Assembly: GCA_963971405.1 (NCBI GenBank)
Contig: OZ020485.1
Span: 2,666,001-2,730,000, forward strand
Source: Psococerastis gibbosa
Lineage: Eukaryota; Arthropoda; Insecta; Psocodea; Psocidae
Reading direction: 5' to 3'
DNA length: 64,000 nucleotides
Positions 24,140 through 35,927 of the stretch are shown piece after piece. The stretch's first letter is position 1. Each line of letters begins with the position of its first letter. The position numbers and the translations under genes are program-made. A model generated the notes under the pieces. That model was not told the origin of the DNA. It searched no databases and saw only the letters and a program-made list of their open reading frames with translations.

Positions 24140-25840
24140 ACTAGAACTCACGATCGATGCCTCACCTTTCAACAAACTTTTAGATATTTGACAAACCAGC
24201 TGGCATTGTTTAATAATTATTGTTGTCAACGATTTCATATGACTTTTAACAATTTAACGAGCCAATGAAGAATCGCTGTACAATATTGATTCTGTTTGCA
24301 CCACTGTAGGTTGCATAACCCAAAATCTGGTGGTACCTGCACCTCATTCGCAGCTATAGAAATTTGCTAATTATTGCAGGAGAATGTAGTGAAATGCAAC
24401 TAATACTTTTTTCATTAGCCTGTAAATACAGATTCATGGATTTTTTTAGCATTTATAACGCGACTTTCTTTTTTATTTTATTGTTACTATCCGAATTAAT
24501 TAGGGTTATTCATTGGGACAAGTGAGGGACTCTGTCAAAATATTATTTGTAGATAAAAAAATATGCATAATAAGAGTGTGTCTTTTATCATTTCTATTCT
24601 CACAGATGTTCCCCCATTGTCATCAGCATAGTGAGTGTCCCTATTACAAATTAAAATTGTATTGAAACGAAAATTTAATAACACAGCAGAAATCTTTTAA
24701 TAGAGTGCTTTCCTTGCACATTTCTATCTGTGTTTAATATCATAATTTTATTATAGGCTATATATACTACAATATATTACAGTATCCTGCAAGATATAAA
24801 TTAATAATAGATTTAACAGAGTAAATAGGTAGGCTACATAAAAAAAATTCACTGCATTTTATGATGTTATTTACTCTTCCAATAAAGTTAATTTCGATTT
24901 CTCTTTTCGCTCACTTTAGCCAATGAGTCATTTCCTATTACTATTACTATCTATTAAAATTAAAATTATTTCAATAAATTATATTAAGCGTAAATTAACT
25001 TACGAGGACTGGTATATAAACAAAAGCCGTGCTAGATATCCAAACACACTGCACACACACACTACATCACCAAACACACTCAAACTACTGGGCCACTGAG
25101 GCAACCGTGCTGAGCTCATCTCAGTGACTCAGGGTTACGGCACACGATAAGAAGACGCAGCCTATCAAACAATTCTAATGACACCGTCATTCACCTTACA
25201 ATTTTACATGTGTCACAGCATAGGTACAAAACCCAATTAGCCCGATCCTAGGTAGGTACTCTTTTGAAGTGGCATGCAACGCATTGTAAGAAGAGGAGGG
25301 CGTGACGAGCTAATCTTGAAAAGGTAGGGCCACCTAAGGTTTTATTGGTTATGTATAATTATTTGTGTTTGTAGTGTTAATATTTAACGGGTCATAGTCA
25401 TAACGGAAATAGACAGGTATTCAAGAATGGAGAATGTCAATAGGTATTAAATGGATGTATGCAAGGCCGAAGGAGAAGGGCTCAAATTGGGAGAACATAG
25501 CACAATTGCAGATTCACATTTTTGCAGGAACTTTTGCTTAATTCTTCACAGGCGGCTTCTACTAACCCGCAACTTGAAAGCTGTGACGAAACTACATAAT
25601 TATGAGCGAGACTGTGTGGTCCAAAAAAAAACCAACGAACATTTTTGCTTTTATTTTATTTTATTTTTTTATTTTTTTGAGAAAAAAAAGTCATTGCATA
25701 GAGAAAAAGACCAAAATCTGAAAGTGAATGATGGTTAATAAAATTTCAGTTTTCCTTCAATTATCTTCAATAATTGCCTTATATATGGGGTGGGAATGTT
25801 TCAGGGCTAGCTCTTATTGTGTTGTCATTAATAATATACA
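24140..25840. other. Non-coding DNA
   Basis: AT-rich. No gene or mobile-element ends recognised. A purine/pyrimidine-skewed T-rich tract lies at 25,650-25,680. Confidence 0.35.
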
Positions 25841-26230
25841 CAATCTTCAACATTTCTCCCGGGGAGCCCCCTCTTTACAATTTTATGGACATAAATTTTA
25901 TCTTCATTTGTAAAATCAAATGATTATGGACAAGTCTTCGTAATACATAAAACCTCACTTTTTGCACTAACCTAAAAAGAGCACTAACAAACTTAATAAA
26001 TTGGTAATTTAAAATTATTAAGAGTTACCGGTGGGGCCCCCATTGCCAATCCTTGCGCAAGGGTTCCAAATATATAGTTTCGCCACTGCTCGGAAGTCCA
26101 GACAAAAGTGGAAACACCTGACCCAACCTGTTTACTGTAGAGAATTGATATGGAAAAATAAAATTATTGCAATATATTCGACTGGCAAATTTCCCCACAA
26201 CCCCACGTTATTTCGCATAACTCAAAGCAG

Positions 26231-26252
26231 ATCTATATATATATATATATAT
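26231..26252 (+). repeat. (TA)n microsatellite
   Basis: About eleven TA units. A similar TA run is at 30,421-30,436. Confidence 0.7.
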
Positions 26253-26944
26253 CGGATATGAGAGTCGGATAGTTTCCAAAATATGATAGTAATAAACTCC
26301 AATAGAACCCATCAAGAGTTAAGGCCTGAGGACTGGAAGAGGGTCCTCCGTCTCGACCAATACTCTAATTAATTGGTATGTTTTTGCCAATAAAATAGCC
26401 GTCAGCTGTGATTACCTTAATGCTGATTGCTGAAAGTAGAATTGGCGGACATTTTTTCCTTCAAGCCAGTCTTCAAACTGCGGACCTCCCACTTCAAAAT
26501 TATTATTATATTCTTTTTTCAAAAGATTATTGACATACGAATAATTCACAGAATGTATCCGAATCACCTCTTCAGTCGCCTCTGTAGGTAATACCTATGC
26601 TGAGTTACGACAAGTCTCCGAACGCATGATGTGTAGAGACTCGCTCAAGTACGAACAAGCTACCACTATGCTATCGAAGGCCCTCTGCCAATTCTGGACG
26701 ATGGAATGAAATGAAATAATGGCGGACGACCCCCGAAAGTTTCTGCTCCATCATTTAAAGTAGCGGATGGAATTCGTCAATTTTGCGTTTCATGGCGCAT
26801 TCCAGTGCAGAGAGGTAGTGCCCCTTCCAGGAAAATTGCTTAGCGCGACTTAGTCAACTCATTACTGCGGCGTTGACACTGTTCCATAGTCATGTTTTTG
26901 TAGAAACGAAAACTAAATAATATTATGTAGTGTGGCTACCATTC

Positions 26945-26983
26945 AGCATTGAATATATAACACAGTGTTATATATTCAATGCT
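26945..26983. repeat. Perfect 39 bp palindrome
   Basis: Two perfectly complementary 19-base arms (AGCATTGAATATATAACAC and its complement) around a single A at 26,964. No insertion signature is visible. It could form a tight cruciform or be the core of a small foldback. Confidence 0.8.
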
Positions 26984-27234
26984 ATCAGCTTCGGTGGCAA
27001 GGTGGTAGCGAGCTTGTATTGTCCAGCACGAGTACTAACCAACAGAAGCAACTGAAGATCGTATACGTTAACCTTTTATTAAAAAATTGTGTGTGTCAAC
27101 TCCGAATCACGACTGGAGTTTACTCATCAAGTACGATCGTCTAAACAGACACAAAAAAAGCTTACTAGACTAAGAAAAAGATCGATATACCGGTACTATG
27201 TCAAAGCGTAAATAGATTAAATAAATTTTATTTT

Positions 27235-27441
27235 AACTGAAATTAGAGGATAAATAAAAACTGGACTTGGCGGGATTCGAACCCATGATCTACGCCTAAC
27301 GTAATAAATCTAACATAACTTCATTAGCTGTTCTTGTGCGGGCTTGTGGTCGAGTGGTTAAGACGACGCCCCGGTTAGGCGTAGCTCGTGGGTTCGAATC
27401 CCGCCAAGCCCCGTTTTTTCTATCCTCTATTTTCAGTTATA
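27235..27441. mobile_element. Head-to-head pair of tRNA-like units (inverted dimer)
   Basis: The left end (AACTGAAATTAGAGGATAAA...) and right end (...ATCCTCTATTTTCAGTT) are inverted repeats. Each side leads inward into the same tRNA-like sequence. The left unit is a minus-strand 3' half (about 27,263-27,300); the right one is complete (27,340-27,411). Solo relatives at 50,028 and 51,207 carry the same 'TTTTTCTATATCCTCTAATTTT' tail, so the tail plus tRNA head forms a SINE-like unit that has been dimerised here. Confidence 0.6.
27340..27411 (+). tRNA. tRNA-like gene or SINE head, intact cloverleaf
   Basis: The 72 bases fold as a canonical cloverleaf. The acceptor stem GGGCTTG/CAAGCCC is perfect. 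Box A TGGTCGAGTGG and box B GGTTCGAATCC both match the RNA polymerase III consensus. The anticodon stem ACGCC/GGCGT encloses a seven-base loop CCGGTTA, which would read anticodon GGT (threonine). The T arm is GTGGG/CCCGC. A T6 terminator follows at 27,414-27,419. Against a working tRNA: position 33 is C instead of the near-universal T, and decayed copies with the same flanks recur in the window. I favour a young tRNA-derived SINE head over a host tRNA-Thr. Confidence 0.5.
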
Positions 27442-27444
27442 ACA

Positions 27445-28655
27445 TAACGAGGTCATATTTTGAAAACTAGATTTGTTTGCCATATATTTTTCCCATGTAC
27501 CGGGTTCCTACATATGAAAATCGATTGTTAAGGAGTAAACTCCAAAAATAAACAATGTAACTATGTTATGTTACAGCATATAAAGGATGCATATAATGGA
27601 ATCATTGCATTGCAGATGAGGAGACTTAGTAATGGTAGGCCTATAAAAACTATTGCTGTTTTTGTCCGTTCCCCGAGCAAAATAGTATATAATTGTGTGT
27701 ATCTAAAACCGTGGCCCGGCCCATTGAAACATAACTCCTTAACTCATTACTGAACATTATAACGCAAAAATTAACCTGCCCTCCTCAGTCCTCAGAACAA
27801 CAAAAAATCTGAATGCTAACTGAAGCATGGGTACGGGAGATAGAGCATCACCCGGTTTATGGCCTAGCAAAGGGACTGACCGGCAAATATTGAATTCGCT
27901 ATAGCATTATTTGCGGCTGATTGTTCAACAATGCAACGAGCCCCTCGGTTGCGATTTGTCTGATCGCGCATGCGCTTTCCCTCGTCGTGACCGGAAGTCA
28001 GCCATCTTGTCCGATAAAGACAAGGAAAGTTGTCAATGACGACGATGATTCGATAATTATAGGGGTATACACTGTTCGGCGGATAATAAATTTGTACAAA
28101 TAGACTGCAGTCATGCTTGAGGTTTCCGTAATCCGTATATTATGACTATCTATAAGCATAAACTGATTGGTTTGTAGTCTACGATAAAAGAGCATCTTCA
28201 AGCCAAGTATACTGGCAACAGCTATATAATAATTACTATGTATAGTTGTGAAAATTGGAGCTTGTCCAATCCAACACCGCCTGTTGCTTTATTAGGGGGA
28301 TCATTTTATATCGCTTATCATACGTCTTGTACACACAAGCTTATACGTATTTTCTCTAGTCAACGCAACTAATGAATTAAGTTTCACTCTGAATTCGGAC
28401 TCAGCTTTTCATTGTTCTATTTAAGTACCTAAATGAGTATTTAACATTTACTATCATTAGCACTGAAAAGGTCTCAAGTCCGAAATTCATGGTGTAAATT
28501 TGTTTAACCTGACACTGGACAGTGCGTACCTTAAATAAGGGTCAAAGCTTAATAAGGGCAAGGCGGTCGCCAGCTATGGTGGACTATAAAGTATAAATAT
28601 GTATATAAATCTTGGTATAATACTGCCAGGATGGCTCAACGCATCTGCCTATATA
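27445..28655. other. Non-coding DNA
   Basis: No gene or mobile-element ends recognised. Confidence 0.35.
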
Positions 28656-28661
28656 GGCCTA

Positions 28662-30193
28662 CAGGGTGCCCCAGACCATCCGTACACCTACTTTTTCTCG
28701 AAAACGAATGACGTCAGAGGTCTGAATTTTTTTTATCATTACAAAGGGGGGTTGATGCATTTCTGGAAATTAGTTTGAAATTTTTGGGGACCTGGAAGGG
28801 GGGTTTTGGGGGGGTCCGTTTGCTGTTCCTCGGAATAATCAAATGTAAAGATGTGTCAAATTACACATCATTTGAAAGCTTATAAAGTGTTCATTCATAT
28901 AATTTGCAAAAATTTTGATTGTATCCCTATACAGGTTCAGGTACAGGGAGTCTTTAAAAGTCAAACTTTGGGTACCTGTGGGCTGTTAGTGTGCTGAATG
29001 CTAAAAGTCAAAACCAGATTTTCTGATAAAGAAAAAATAGGAGTACTTGATGATCTTACCTTGGTGTACCTGAGGTTTTCAGTTCAGGTACAGTAAACAG
29101 CTAAAGTTTGAGATTAAATTTCTCTAAAATATCAAATTACATCATATGGCATGTTGTACCTTAAATGACAGCTCATGACTCGAGCTTAACAATGACACAC
29201 AAATTTTAGTACCTGAACCTGCGCCTGAACGAGGGAGGGGGGGGGGAATAGTTTACCCGAAGCATGGCAAGTGACACCTCAAATGAAAGCTCATGACTCC
29301 AGCTTAACAATGACACACAAATGTTAGGACCTGAACCTGGGCCTGAACGGGGAGGGGGGGAATAGGTCACCCGAAGCATGACAGGCTGTACCTTAAATAA
29401 AAGCTTTTTAGAAGAGTTACCAAGTTAATGAAACAAACCGCCGTACCTATACAATACCACCAGAATTTTAAGAACTAACCCTTCACCTAGAAACAATGAA
29501 CATGTCGATAAATACTTTTTTTTGTACTAAAATTTGTGTGTCATTGTTAAGCTGAAGTCAAGAGCTTTCATTTGAGGTGTCACTTGCCCCGCTTTAGGTG
29601 ACCCATTCCCACCCTTCGCCCCTCTCCCCGTTCAAGCGCAGGTTCAGGTACGATTTGTATAGTTAACTTGAAAACTCTTGCAATAAGCTTTCATTTAAGG
29701 TACAACGTGCCATATGATGTCATTTGTTATTTTAGAGAAATTTAATCTCAAACTTTAGCAGTTTACCGTACCTGAACTGAAAAACGCAGGTACACCAAGG
29801 TAAGATCATCAAGTACTCCTATTTTTTCTTTATAAGAAAATCTGGTTTTGACTTTTAGCATTTAGCACACTAACAGCTCACAGGTACCCAAAGTTTGACT
29901 TTAAAGACTCCCTGTACCTGAACCTGCTGGGATACAATCAAAATTTTTGCAAATTATGAATGAACACTTTATAAGCTTTCAAATGATGAGCAATTTGATA
30001 TACCTTTACTTTTGATTATTCCGAGAAACAGCATACGGACCCCCTCAAACCCCCCTTCCAGGTCCCCAAAAAATTCCAAACTAATTTCCAGAAATGCATC
30101 AACCCCCACTTTGTAATGAGTAAAAAAAATCAGACCTCTGACGTGATTCGTTTTCGAGAAAAAGTAGGTGGACGGAAGGTCAGGGGCACCCTG
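28662..30193. mobile_element. 1.53 kb foldback element with TA duplication
   Basis: The ends CAGGGTGCCCC and GGGGCACCCTG are flanked by TA on both sides (28,660-28,661; 30,194-30,195), as in Tc1/mariner-type insertions. Almost the whole element is inverted repeat. The left arm (28,662 to about 29,400) pairs with the right (about 29,520-30,193) through shared landmarks such as TTTTTCTCGAAAACGAATGA, CTTTGGGTACCTGTG and CTTACCTTGGTGTACCTG. The left arm has an internal ~119 bp tandem duplication (about 29,170-29,395) that the right arm has only once. No transposase frame. It is a non-autonomous foldback. The arms are clearly diverged, so it is not recent. Confidence 0.7.
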
Positions 30194-30195
30194 TA

Positions 30196-31638
30196 TACCC
30201 AGGGAATGTAGTCTACTGGTGAAAGTTATTTTTTGCTTAAAACTATAAGTTAGTATACACTTGCTAAGAAGTTATAATAATAATAAAAATTCAATTCAAC
30301 TAGGCCATAGCTACTATTCTACATAATTTTCGTGCCTCTAAGGGAGCTGCCAGTCATCGCTGCCTGACGGGGTTATTATAGTTATACGATATGTTGGCGT
30401 CACATCCAAAATACTCAAGTATATATATATATATATTATCGTCTTATGAAACTGGTGCAATATACGCCGCCTGTACCTAATTATGATGTATTCAACCCAT
30501 CCCCAACACGGGTACCATCATCAGTAGGCTAAAACGCGGCTGCCGGACATGTTTCTGACCAAAACATCACACCAATCCTAAGGCTGACAGTCTCATTGAG
30601 TTGTCGTGCCACGACATAATGTGCCTGGACCAAAAATAATATTAATGATGAAGTTACTCTCATATAAGGAGTAGCAGTACCCAGCGGGTACTCATCCGCA
30701 AAAAATGTTACCATCTGCACTGTAAATGGGTCAATTTCAAATAAATTGTTTTAATTGTCGTGGTAAGTTGGTAGGTACCGATCCATAGCAGTGTGTGTAT
30801 CGTTATTGCGGTGTTGCCTCCACTGTCTATTCCAGCGACATGGCATCCATTACACACGGATGGACCCACAAATTATCATAATAATAGACGAAAATAATTG
30901 CTCTGAGATTATTACTCCTACAAGTTTTTGGTTATGTAATAAGCAAATTTGAAATTCAGGCCTACTTCAAGAATGGAATTTCTCATTTTGCTGATTTGCA
31001 TCTGCAAAACTGTCAAACCTTGCACACTTCAAAAAGAGATCTTCCCGCTAACTTGCAGAAAACTTTCCTTGGAGTAAATGTGACCCTCAGAGACAGCTTG
31101 GTACGGTACTATCGACATTATGCACAATCGGTTTTGTATTTTACTTTTTTGAATGTTTTTGCTAACATCATCCATTTGAATCCTACCAATAGCAGTTGGT
31201 AACTTTACCATTATTGGAAAGTATGCACAGAAGTTTCCGCAAGTTGGCGATGGGACCCATTACAGATAAAAACATTTTTAAAAGTGGGAATGGTTCTTTT
31301 TTGCATTTCATTATTAAATGCCTTTTATTTTGAACCATTCTCATTTTCTTTATGAATGTTTTTATTTTTTTTAAATTGCCTATTTTAATATGTAGGTAGA
31401 TGACAGTTCTTAACGATTATTTGGGTATTACTAATTCGGGTTATAGACTTATAGTTATGACAAGTTTTTCTAAAACTCTAAGTTTTTTTACTTAATTAAA
31501 AGTTCATAGTCATAATTAATTGTGGTTCGAAATGTGGAACACAAGAGAGTCTTGTGTGTTGACGTTGTGGTCGGGAAAAGAACACGTTTGGTGATATGGG
31601 ACTCGAAGCAACTACCTAGCTACCTTTCGGGTCCCTCT
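30196..31638. other. Non-coding DNA
   Basis: A TA microsatellite lies at 30,421-30,436. Otherwise AT-rich, with no recognised gene. Confidence 0.35.
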
Positions 31639-31865
31639 CAGTGGCGGCGCTAGAAATTTTAAGGCGGTGGGGCCAAGGGGGGGCATGACTTCTATCTGGG
31701 GGGGCCAATGAAAAAACAGAACATTTTTCATTGGGGGTAGGTATACCGTTCAATAATTCTGTAATTTAACAACTTGTAAAATATGTCAAACGTGGGGGGC
31801 CCCGCAGGGGCCGGAGAAACTGTTGGGGGGGGGGCCCCTCTGGCACCCCCGTGGCGCCGCCTCTG
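31639..31865. mobile_element. 227 bp MITE-like element, CAGTGGCGGCGC termini
   Basis: The left end CAGTGGCGGCGCTAG and the right end, read inward, CAGAGGCGGCGCCAC, form a 15-base imperfect inverted repeat. The interior is G-rich near both ends (GGGGCCAAGGGGGGG; GGGGGGGGGCCCCTC). No clear TSD flanks it, so either an end has changed or the boundaries are a few bases off. Confidence 0.45.
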
Positions 31866-32040
31866 CTACCACTACCGTACTCTGCGTCATATTCTAATAA
31901 ATCAGTTCACGTTTCTAACATAGATTGACCTAAATTATTGAAATTGATTTGTAAAATGAGTCCGATAATATTAGTAGCAGGTGTCAGGAGGAAGATCGCC
32001 AGCCAAATTCCTATGGCAATAAATGTTAGGGAAGTATGTA

Positions 32041-32240
32041 AAGATGAATCCTGCCTTCCTGCATGGGTTCCAGCTCGGAGTACAGTGCACTCTTACAACA
32101 CACGATCGGCGAAAGGGTTTGGTATGCCTAGGTGTCGCCTAAACAAGTCGAGGGATTCTTATCCGATACTTGCACACCGGCTTTACAATAAAGTTAAGCT
32201 ACTTTTTTTAGTAAACCAGTTGGATCCAGCTTGTTTCTGA
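32041..32240 (+). pseudogene. LINE reverse-transcriptase C-terminal fragment
   Basis: A plus-strand frame (open from about 31,938) reads HSYNTRSAKGFGMPRC, then RLNKSRDSYPILAHRLYNKV. This resembles the stretch just after the reverse-transcriptase domain of Jockey/CR1-type non-LTR retrotransposons, where a 'H-Y-N-T-R' motif is followed by 'P-R-C-R' and a terminal 'K-L-Y-N-x-L/V'. Only about 65 codons are recognisable. The rest of the polymerase and the 3' tail are missing, so it is a dead fragment. This rests on family-pattern memory; a protein search would settle it. Confidence 0.5.
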
Positions 32241-33489
32241 ACATACAGATATTAAGAGCATATACCTACTTATTAACGCATCACTATATATATAATTTGG
32301 ATGAGTACGACCCCAGGAGCTGGACTATTTAAGTGCCTCCTTCTTTTTTCGTACAAAACCCTCACGGGTGGCTGTTTTTGTTTGACGCGGTCGATCCGGC
32401 TCTGGCTGTTCAGGGACTCTAATTTTTGTATTTGTATTTCCTATGTTAATACTCACATATTCAAATTCTAATATTAAAAATACTGACCTACTCATAGGTA
32501 ACTATTCTGTCAGCGTTAGGATGACTTCACCATTCATTTACTTTTTGGCGGGAAAAAAATGGTTTTAAGTTTTAACATTACTTTGAATTTGGAATTTGGA
32601 TGAGTTGACGTTGGCGACATTGATTGACTGAAGGAGACAGGGCTGCCACATTCCGTGGTTTACCTCGGAATTCCGTGGGAAATAATTTTATTCCGAAAAA
32701 TTTCCGGGGTCAACAATTTTTGAGGTTTTTCTGTGGGATTTTAGGGAAATTTGTTTTTATTTTATTTTTTAAGAATTTTGTCGAATGACCATTGATTCAT
32801 GATTGTTTCATAAAATTTTCGCAAAAATTCAAAAAATATAAACACTATTTCCACCCCGAGCCCTACACCTCCATACGATTTGCATGCTGAAGCAGGGGAC
32901 CAATCGAAAGTCCACCATATTTTGGCCTAAAATTTTCGCGCCAAATGAAACTCAATAGTTATCTTATGGCAGTTATGACAGTTAATTGTCAGTTATTTAT
33001 TACGACTTAGCTGTCGTGTATTTCCCGCCGCTAGCGCACTAAAAATTATTCTAGATTTCTGCATGTTTTTAAAAATTTACTAGCTTGAGTAGCTTCAGCT
33101 TTGTATAATGAATAAAACTTAGATGAACCTGAAATGAGATGCCGGGAATTTCATATCAGCCTATAAAAGTGTGAGGGTGAGAAAAAAGTCAAATCAAATG
33201 ATTAAATCATGGGAGCCTATTGCATTATTTCCATCACAAACCTATTTCAAGAAAGGTTTGTAAGTTTATACATACATGCATTGGCGTAAATAGGGGGTCC
33301 TGGGGGGGGGGGAGGCTAAGCCCGCAGGCCCCCCCCCCCCAGGATTTCTGGTGACAAAGACGTTATGGAGGCGAAAGGCATAGTATCCACAATAACGAAA
33401 GGGAAATTAATTCTTGATACTGGTATGCTTATTTTATATGAAAGACATCATGAAAAAATCAACACATTGACTTATTTTCACAAAAATAT

Positions 33490-33905
33490 ATTACTCAAAA
33501 TGCTTAAGATCCCAATAGGCCTATTTCAGACCTATTTTTTCAAGCTTTTTCTTCGGGGGAGACCCCCGGCCCCCTCAGTGGTAGGTTTATTTGTCGGTAC
33601 AATCTCAACTGTACTGCTTGCAAAATTCGTAAAACCTCACTAATTTGGACCTATATACATCAATTTTCCTTCTCCGGGGGAAACCCCCGGCCCCCCATTC
33701 TCCAGGGTTTAATATGCGTAAAACCTCACTAATTTGGGCCTATTTATCAATTTTTTCTACGGGGGAGACTCCCGGGCCCACCTATCACCAGGGTATACAA
33801 TGCGAAAAACCTCATTAATTTGGGCCCATTTATCATTGTTTTTCTGCAGGGGAGACTGCTGCGCCCCCTTCTCCAGGGGATAAAATGTGTAAAACCTCAC
33901 TAATT
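33490..33905 (-). repeat. GC-rich tandem repeat (~85 bp period) inside T1 copy 1
   Basis: Units begin AAAACCTCACTAATTTGG at about 33,636, 33,720, 33,806 and 33,890. Each is followed by 'CCTATTTATCA', a self-complementary GGGGGAGACCCCCGG-like block and 'CTCCAGGG'. The same array lies in T1 copy 2 (54,913-55,275). Single units elsewhere (2.2, 8.6, 19.8, 23.5 kb) belong to the same sequence family. Confidence 0.65.
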
Positions 33906-34328
33906 CAGGTTTACCATAACATTAATGGCTTGGATTCACGGAGAACAGCTTAGATCTGGTAATGACAACCCAAACAACCTAGCCCCCCCCCCTCCAGTCT
34001 CCAGAAGGTTACGCAGCCCCCTATAATGCTTTTCTCAGGGCTCCAAGTATTTTTAATTGTCAACTGCCAATTTTGAATTTGCCACAATTAAAGGTACCTA
34101 CTTATGGTATACGTGGGTGTAGCTTAGGAGCCTTAGACTATACTGCTCTAGCTTCTGAAAATTAGCAAGATTAAAAGATGAAAACTGGTGAAGTAGGCAT
34201 GGTGACGTACAGCAGTCGATACTCTCAAAAATAATAAAAATCCGCCTATGCTTAGCATACTACATGAAAACAAACTTTATATCCAGTTTAATTTGTAACA
34301 TCCTTGGTGAATGAAAAAAAATCATATA

Positions 34329-34472
34329 TAAGGCGCTTATTCGACCAACGTCAATAGTGATAGTAAATGTGGTATTGACGTGGTAGCAGACATTAAGACA
34401 GTCTAAAAATGTCTGCTACCACGTCAATACTACATTTACTATCACTATTGACGTTGGTGGAATAATCATCTA
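34329..34472. mobile_element. Hairpin MITE, family H1, nested in T1 copy 1
   Basis: Near-perfect hairpin like 22,548-22,689: arms with 'CAATAGTGATAGTAAATG' and 'GACGTGGTAGCAGACATT', loop AAGACAGTCTAAAA. The outer right end has drifted (GGAATAATCATCTA instead of GGAATAAGCGCCTA). T1 copy 2 carries it at the same place, so it was in T1 before T1 last moved. Confidence 0.7.
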
Positions 34473-34810
34473 AAGGGGACCAACATTTAAAAAAAATTCC
34501 GGGGTATTCTGAGGAACTATTTAACAATTTCCGAGGAATACGGCAGAAGTCATTTGGCAGCCCTGGAAGGAGACAATATGGTGGCCTGCGGTCTAGCCAG
34601 AGTGACTACTTATTCTTTTTATATTCTGCTTATTCTAGTTGAAGTGTAGTCAAGGACAGGTGAAGGGGGGAGCTGCCCCCAAAATCTTATAAGCTAGCCT
34701 GTTGTAAGTTGCCTAACTTATTACGTTATAATGTAAAGGATACTACATATATTTATTATATTTAGAGCCAAATTACCCCCCCCCCCCCCAATGGGCTGGA
34801 TCTACTCCTG

Positions 34811-34981
34811 CAGCCTGATCGAGGCGATTATAATACCGGGGTTAAATAAATACCCTAGGATTATAACTGTAAACAAACAAATTTTGAATAGTACTTTCCA
34901 TTATAAAATTATCTTGTTTATACATTTTTAATGCCAGGGGATTAAATAAATACCGGTATTATAATCGCCTTGATCAGGCTG
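34811..34981. mobile_element. 171 bp MITE with CTG target duplication
   Basis: Inverted ends CAGCCTGATCGAGGCG/ATTATAATACCGG and the complement ending CTTGATCAGGCTG, about 28 bases with one indel. It is flanked by CTG on both sides (34,808-34,810; 34,982-34,984). The matching place in arm A' reads straight through, with a single CTG, so the empty site is preserved. A 3 bp CNG-type duplication fits PIF/Harbinger-like elements. The superfamily is an inference. Confidence 0.75.
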
Positions 34982-35380
34982 CTGGTATAGGTAGGAGCCT
35001 AAATTTAGGAAGTTGAACACTTCAAATTTAGTCCCAATGCAATTAAATAGGCGTACATGGTTAGATTGGACTAACTAGTTTGACTATCTTTTGTTAAATT
35101 GCTGCTTGACACAATTTTTCTTAGTAACATATTCCTTGCTAAATATTAATAAATCTTCATATATGCCGGTGTGTGACCATAGAATATTGTTCTATAATAA
35201 ATAAAAAATATTACAAAAGCAGAAAATGTCAATTAATCGTATTAAAAAAATTATTGAAATACATCAAATTTTCACGTAAGTGTATATGGCATGGAACGCT
35301 TCTGCCATAATATCCAAGATATCAGGTTTTGTCCGTTGCCGACAGCCCTAGCGCTCCTGGTGTTTTTCCAGTGTAGATAT

Positions 35381-35893
35381 CATAGACATAGTAAAACTAT
35401 AGACTCATCGTAAACATTCGGGTTGAAGCCGCTTGACTTCGGCTATTTCCATAGTATAGGACCAGATTGAGCCTTTTGCCATTTGATACCATGTTAAAAT
35501 TTTATTTTTTATTTGATAATTTAAAGATTATTTAGAACGGAAAATCATGCCAGCTAACCAGCAATATTTTTATGCAGAACTTGGAGTACTTTTAATTTAC
35601 ATTTTAAACAATATTATTAGGAAAGTTTTCCCTACTTTTAGATAAAAATAAATTTTTTTAATGCAGATCTTTCAGTACTTTTAATTTAAATTTTAAACAA
35701 TATATATAATAAATGTAAATAATAAATATAATAATATATGAAACAACAAAGAAAACTATAAAGAAAACATATAATAAAACTTAAATTTGAATTTCCCGCC
35801 AAAATGCACCTATAAGGGGGCGTGGTCGTGGCTTCAGTCCTCCAGCACAGCCAAAATACGACATGGTGGCTCCATAGTTTTATTAGCTCCATG
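35381..35893 (+). mobile_element. hAT-like MITE B, copy 1 (513 bp)
   Basis: The ends CATAGACATAGTAAAACTAT and ATAGTTTTATTAGCTCCATG are imperfect inverted repeats. GTAGATAT flanks both sides (35,373-35,380; 35,895-35,902, with one extra C before the right copy), an 8 bp TSD. It lies in arm A, and A' shows the uninterrupted sequence (...CCAGTGTATATATATAT...). The interior carries 'CCCGCCAAAATGCACC', 'GGGGGCGTGGTCGTGGC' and AT-rich stretches. A second copy is at 37,389-37,897 in the opposite orientation. Confidence 0.75.
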
Positions 35894-35927
35894 CGTAGAT
35901 ATATATAGTTCAGTGTATATCAATGGA

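Larger units (their letters stand above)
32638..34565 (+). mobile_element. hAT-like non-autonomous element T1, copy 1 (1.93 kb)
   Basis: The ends CAGGGCTGCCA and TGGCAGCCCTG are a perfect 11-base inverted repeat, followed inward by weaker similarity (CCTCGG...CCGAGG). The flanking 8 bp TSD GAAGGAGA is perfect (32,630-32,637 and 34,566-34,573). A second copy is at 54,070-55,941. The interior contains a G/C homopolymer pair (about 33,300 and 33,332), an ~85 bp GC-rich tandem repeat (33,490-33,905) and a nested hairpin MITE (34,329-34,472). Copy 2 lacks about 57 bases that are present here (about 32,990-33,050). No transposase is encoded. Confidence 0.85.
34590..35907 (+). repeat. Inverted repeat arm A (interrupted by two insertions)
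   Basis: Starting GGTCTAGCCAGAGTGACTAC, this arm is the reverse complement of A' (36,425-37,052). Two insertions interrupt it, a 171 bp MITE (34,811-34,981) and the ~0.51 kb element B (35,381-35,893). Removing them and their TSDs leaves about 623 bases, matching the 628 bases of A'. The arms face each other around a ~0.5 kb loop that holds TA-rich tracts and a small MITE. Confidence 0.75.
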
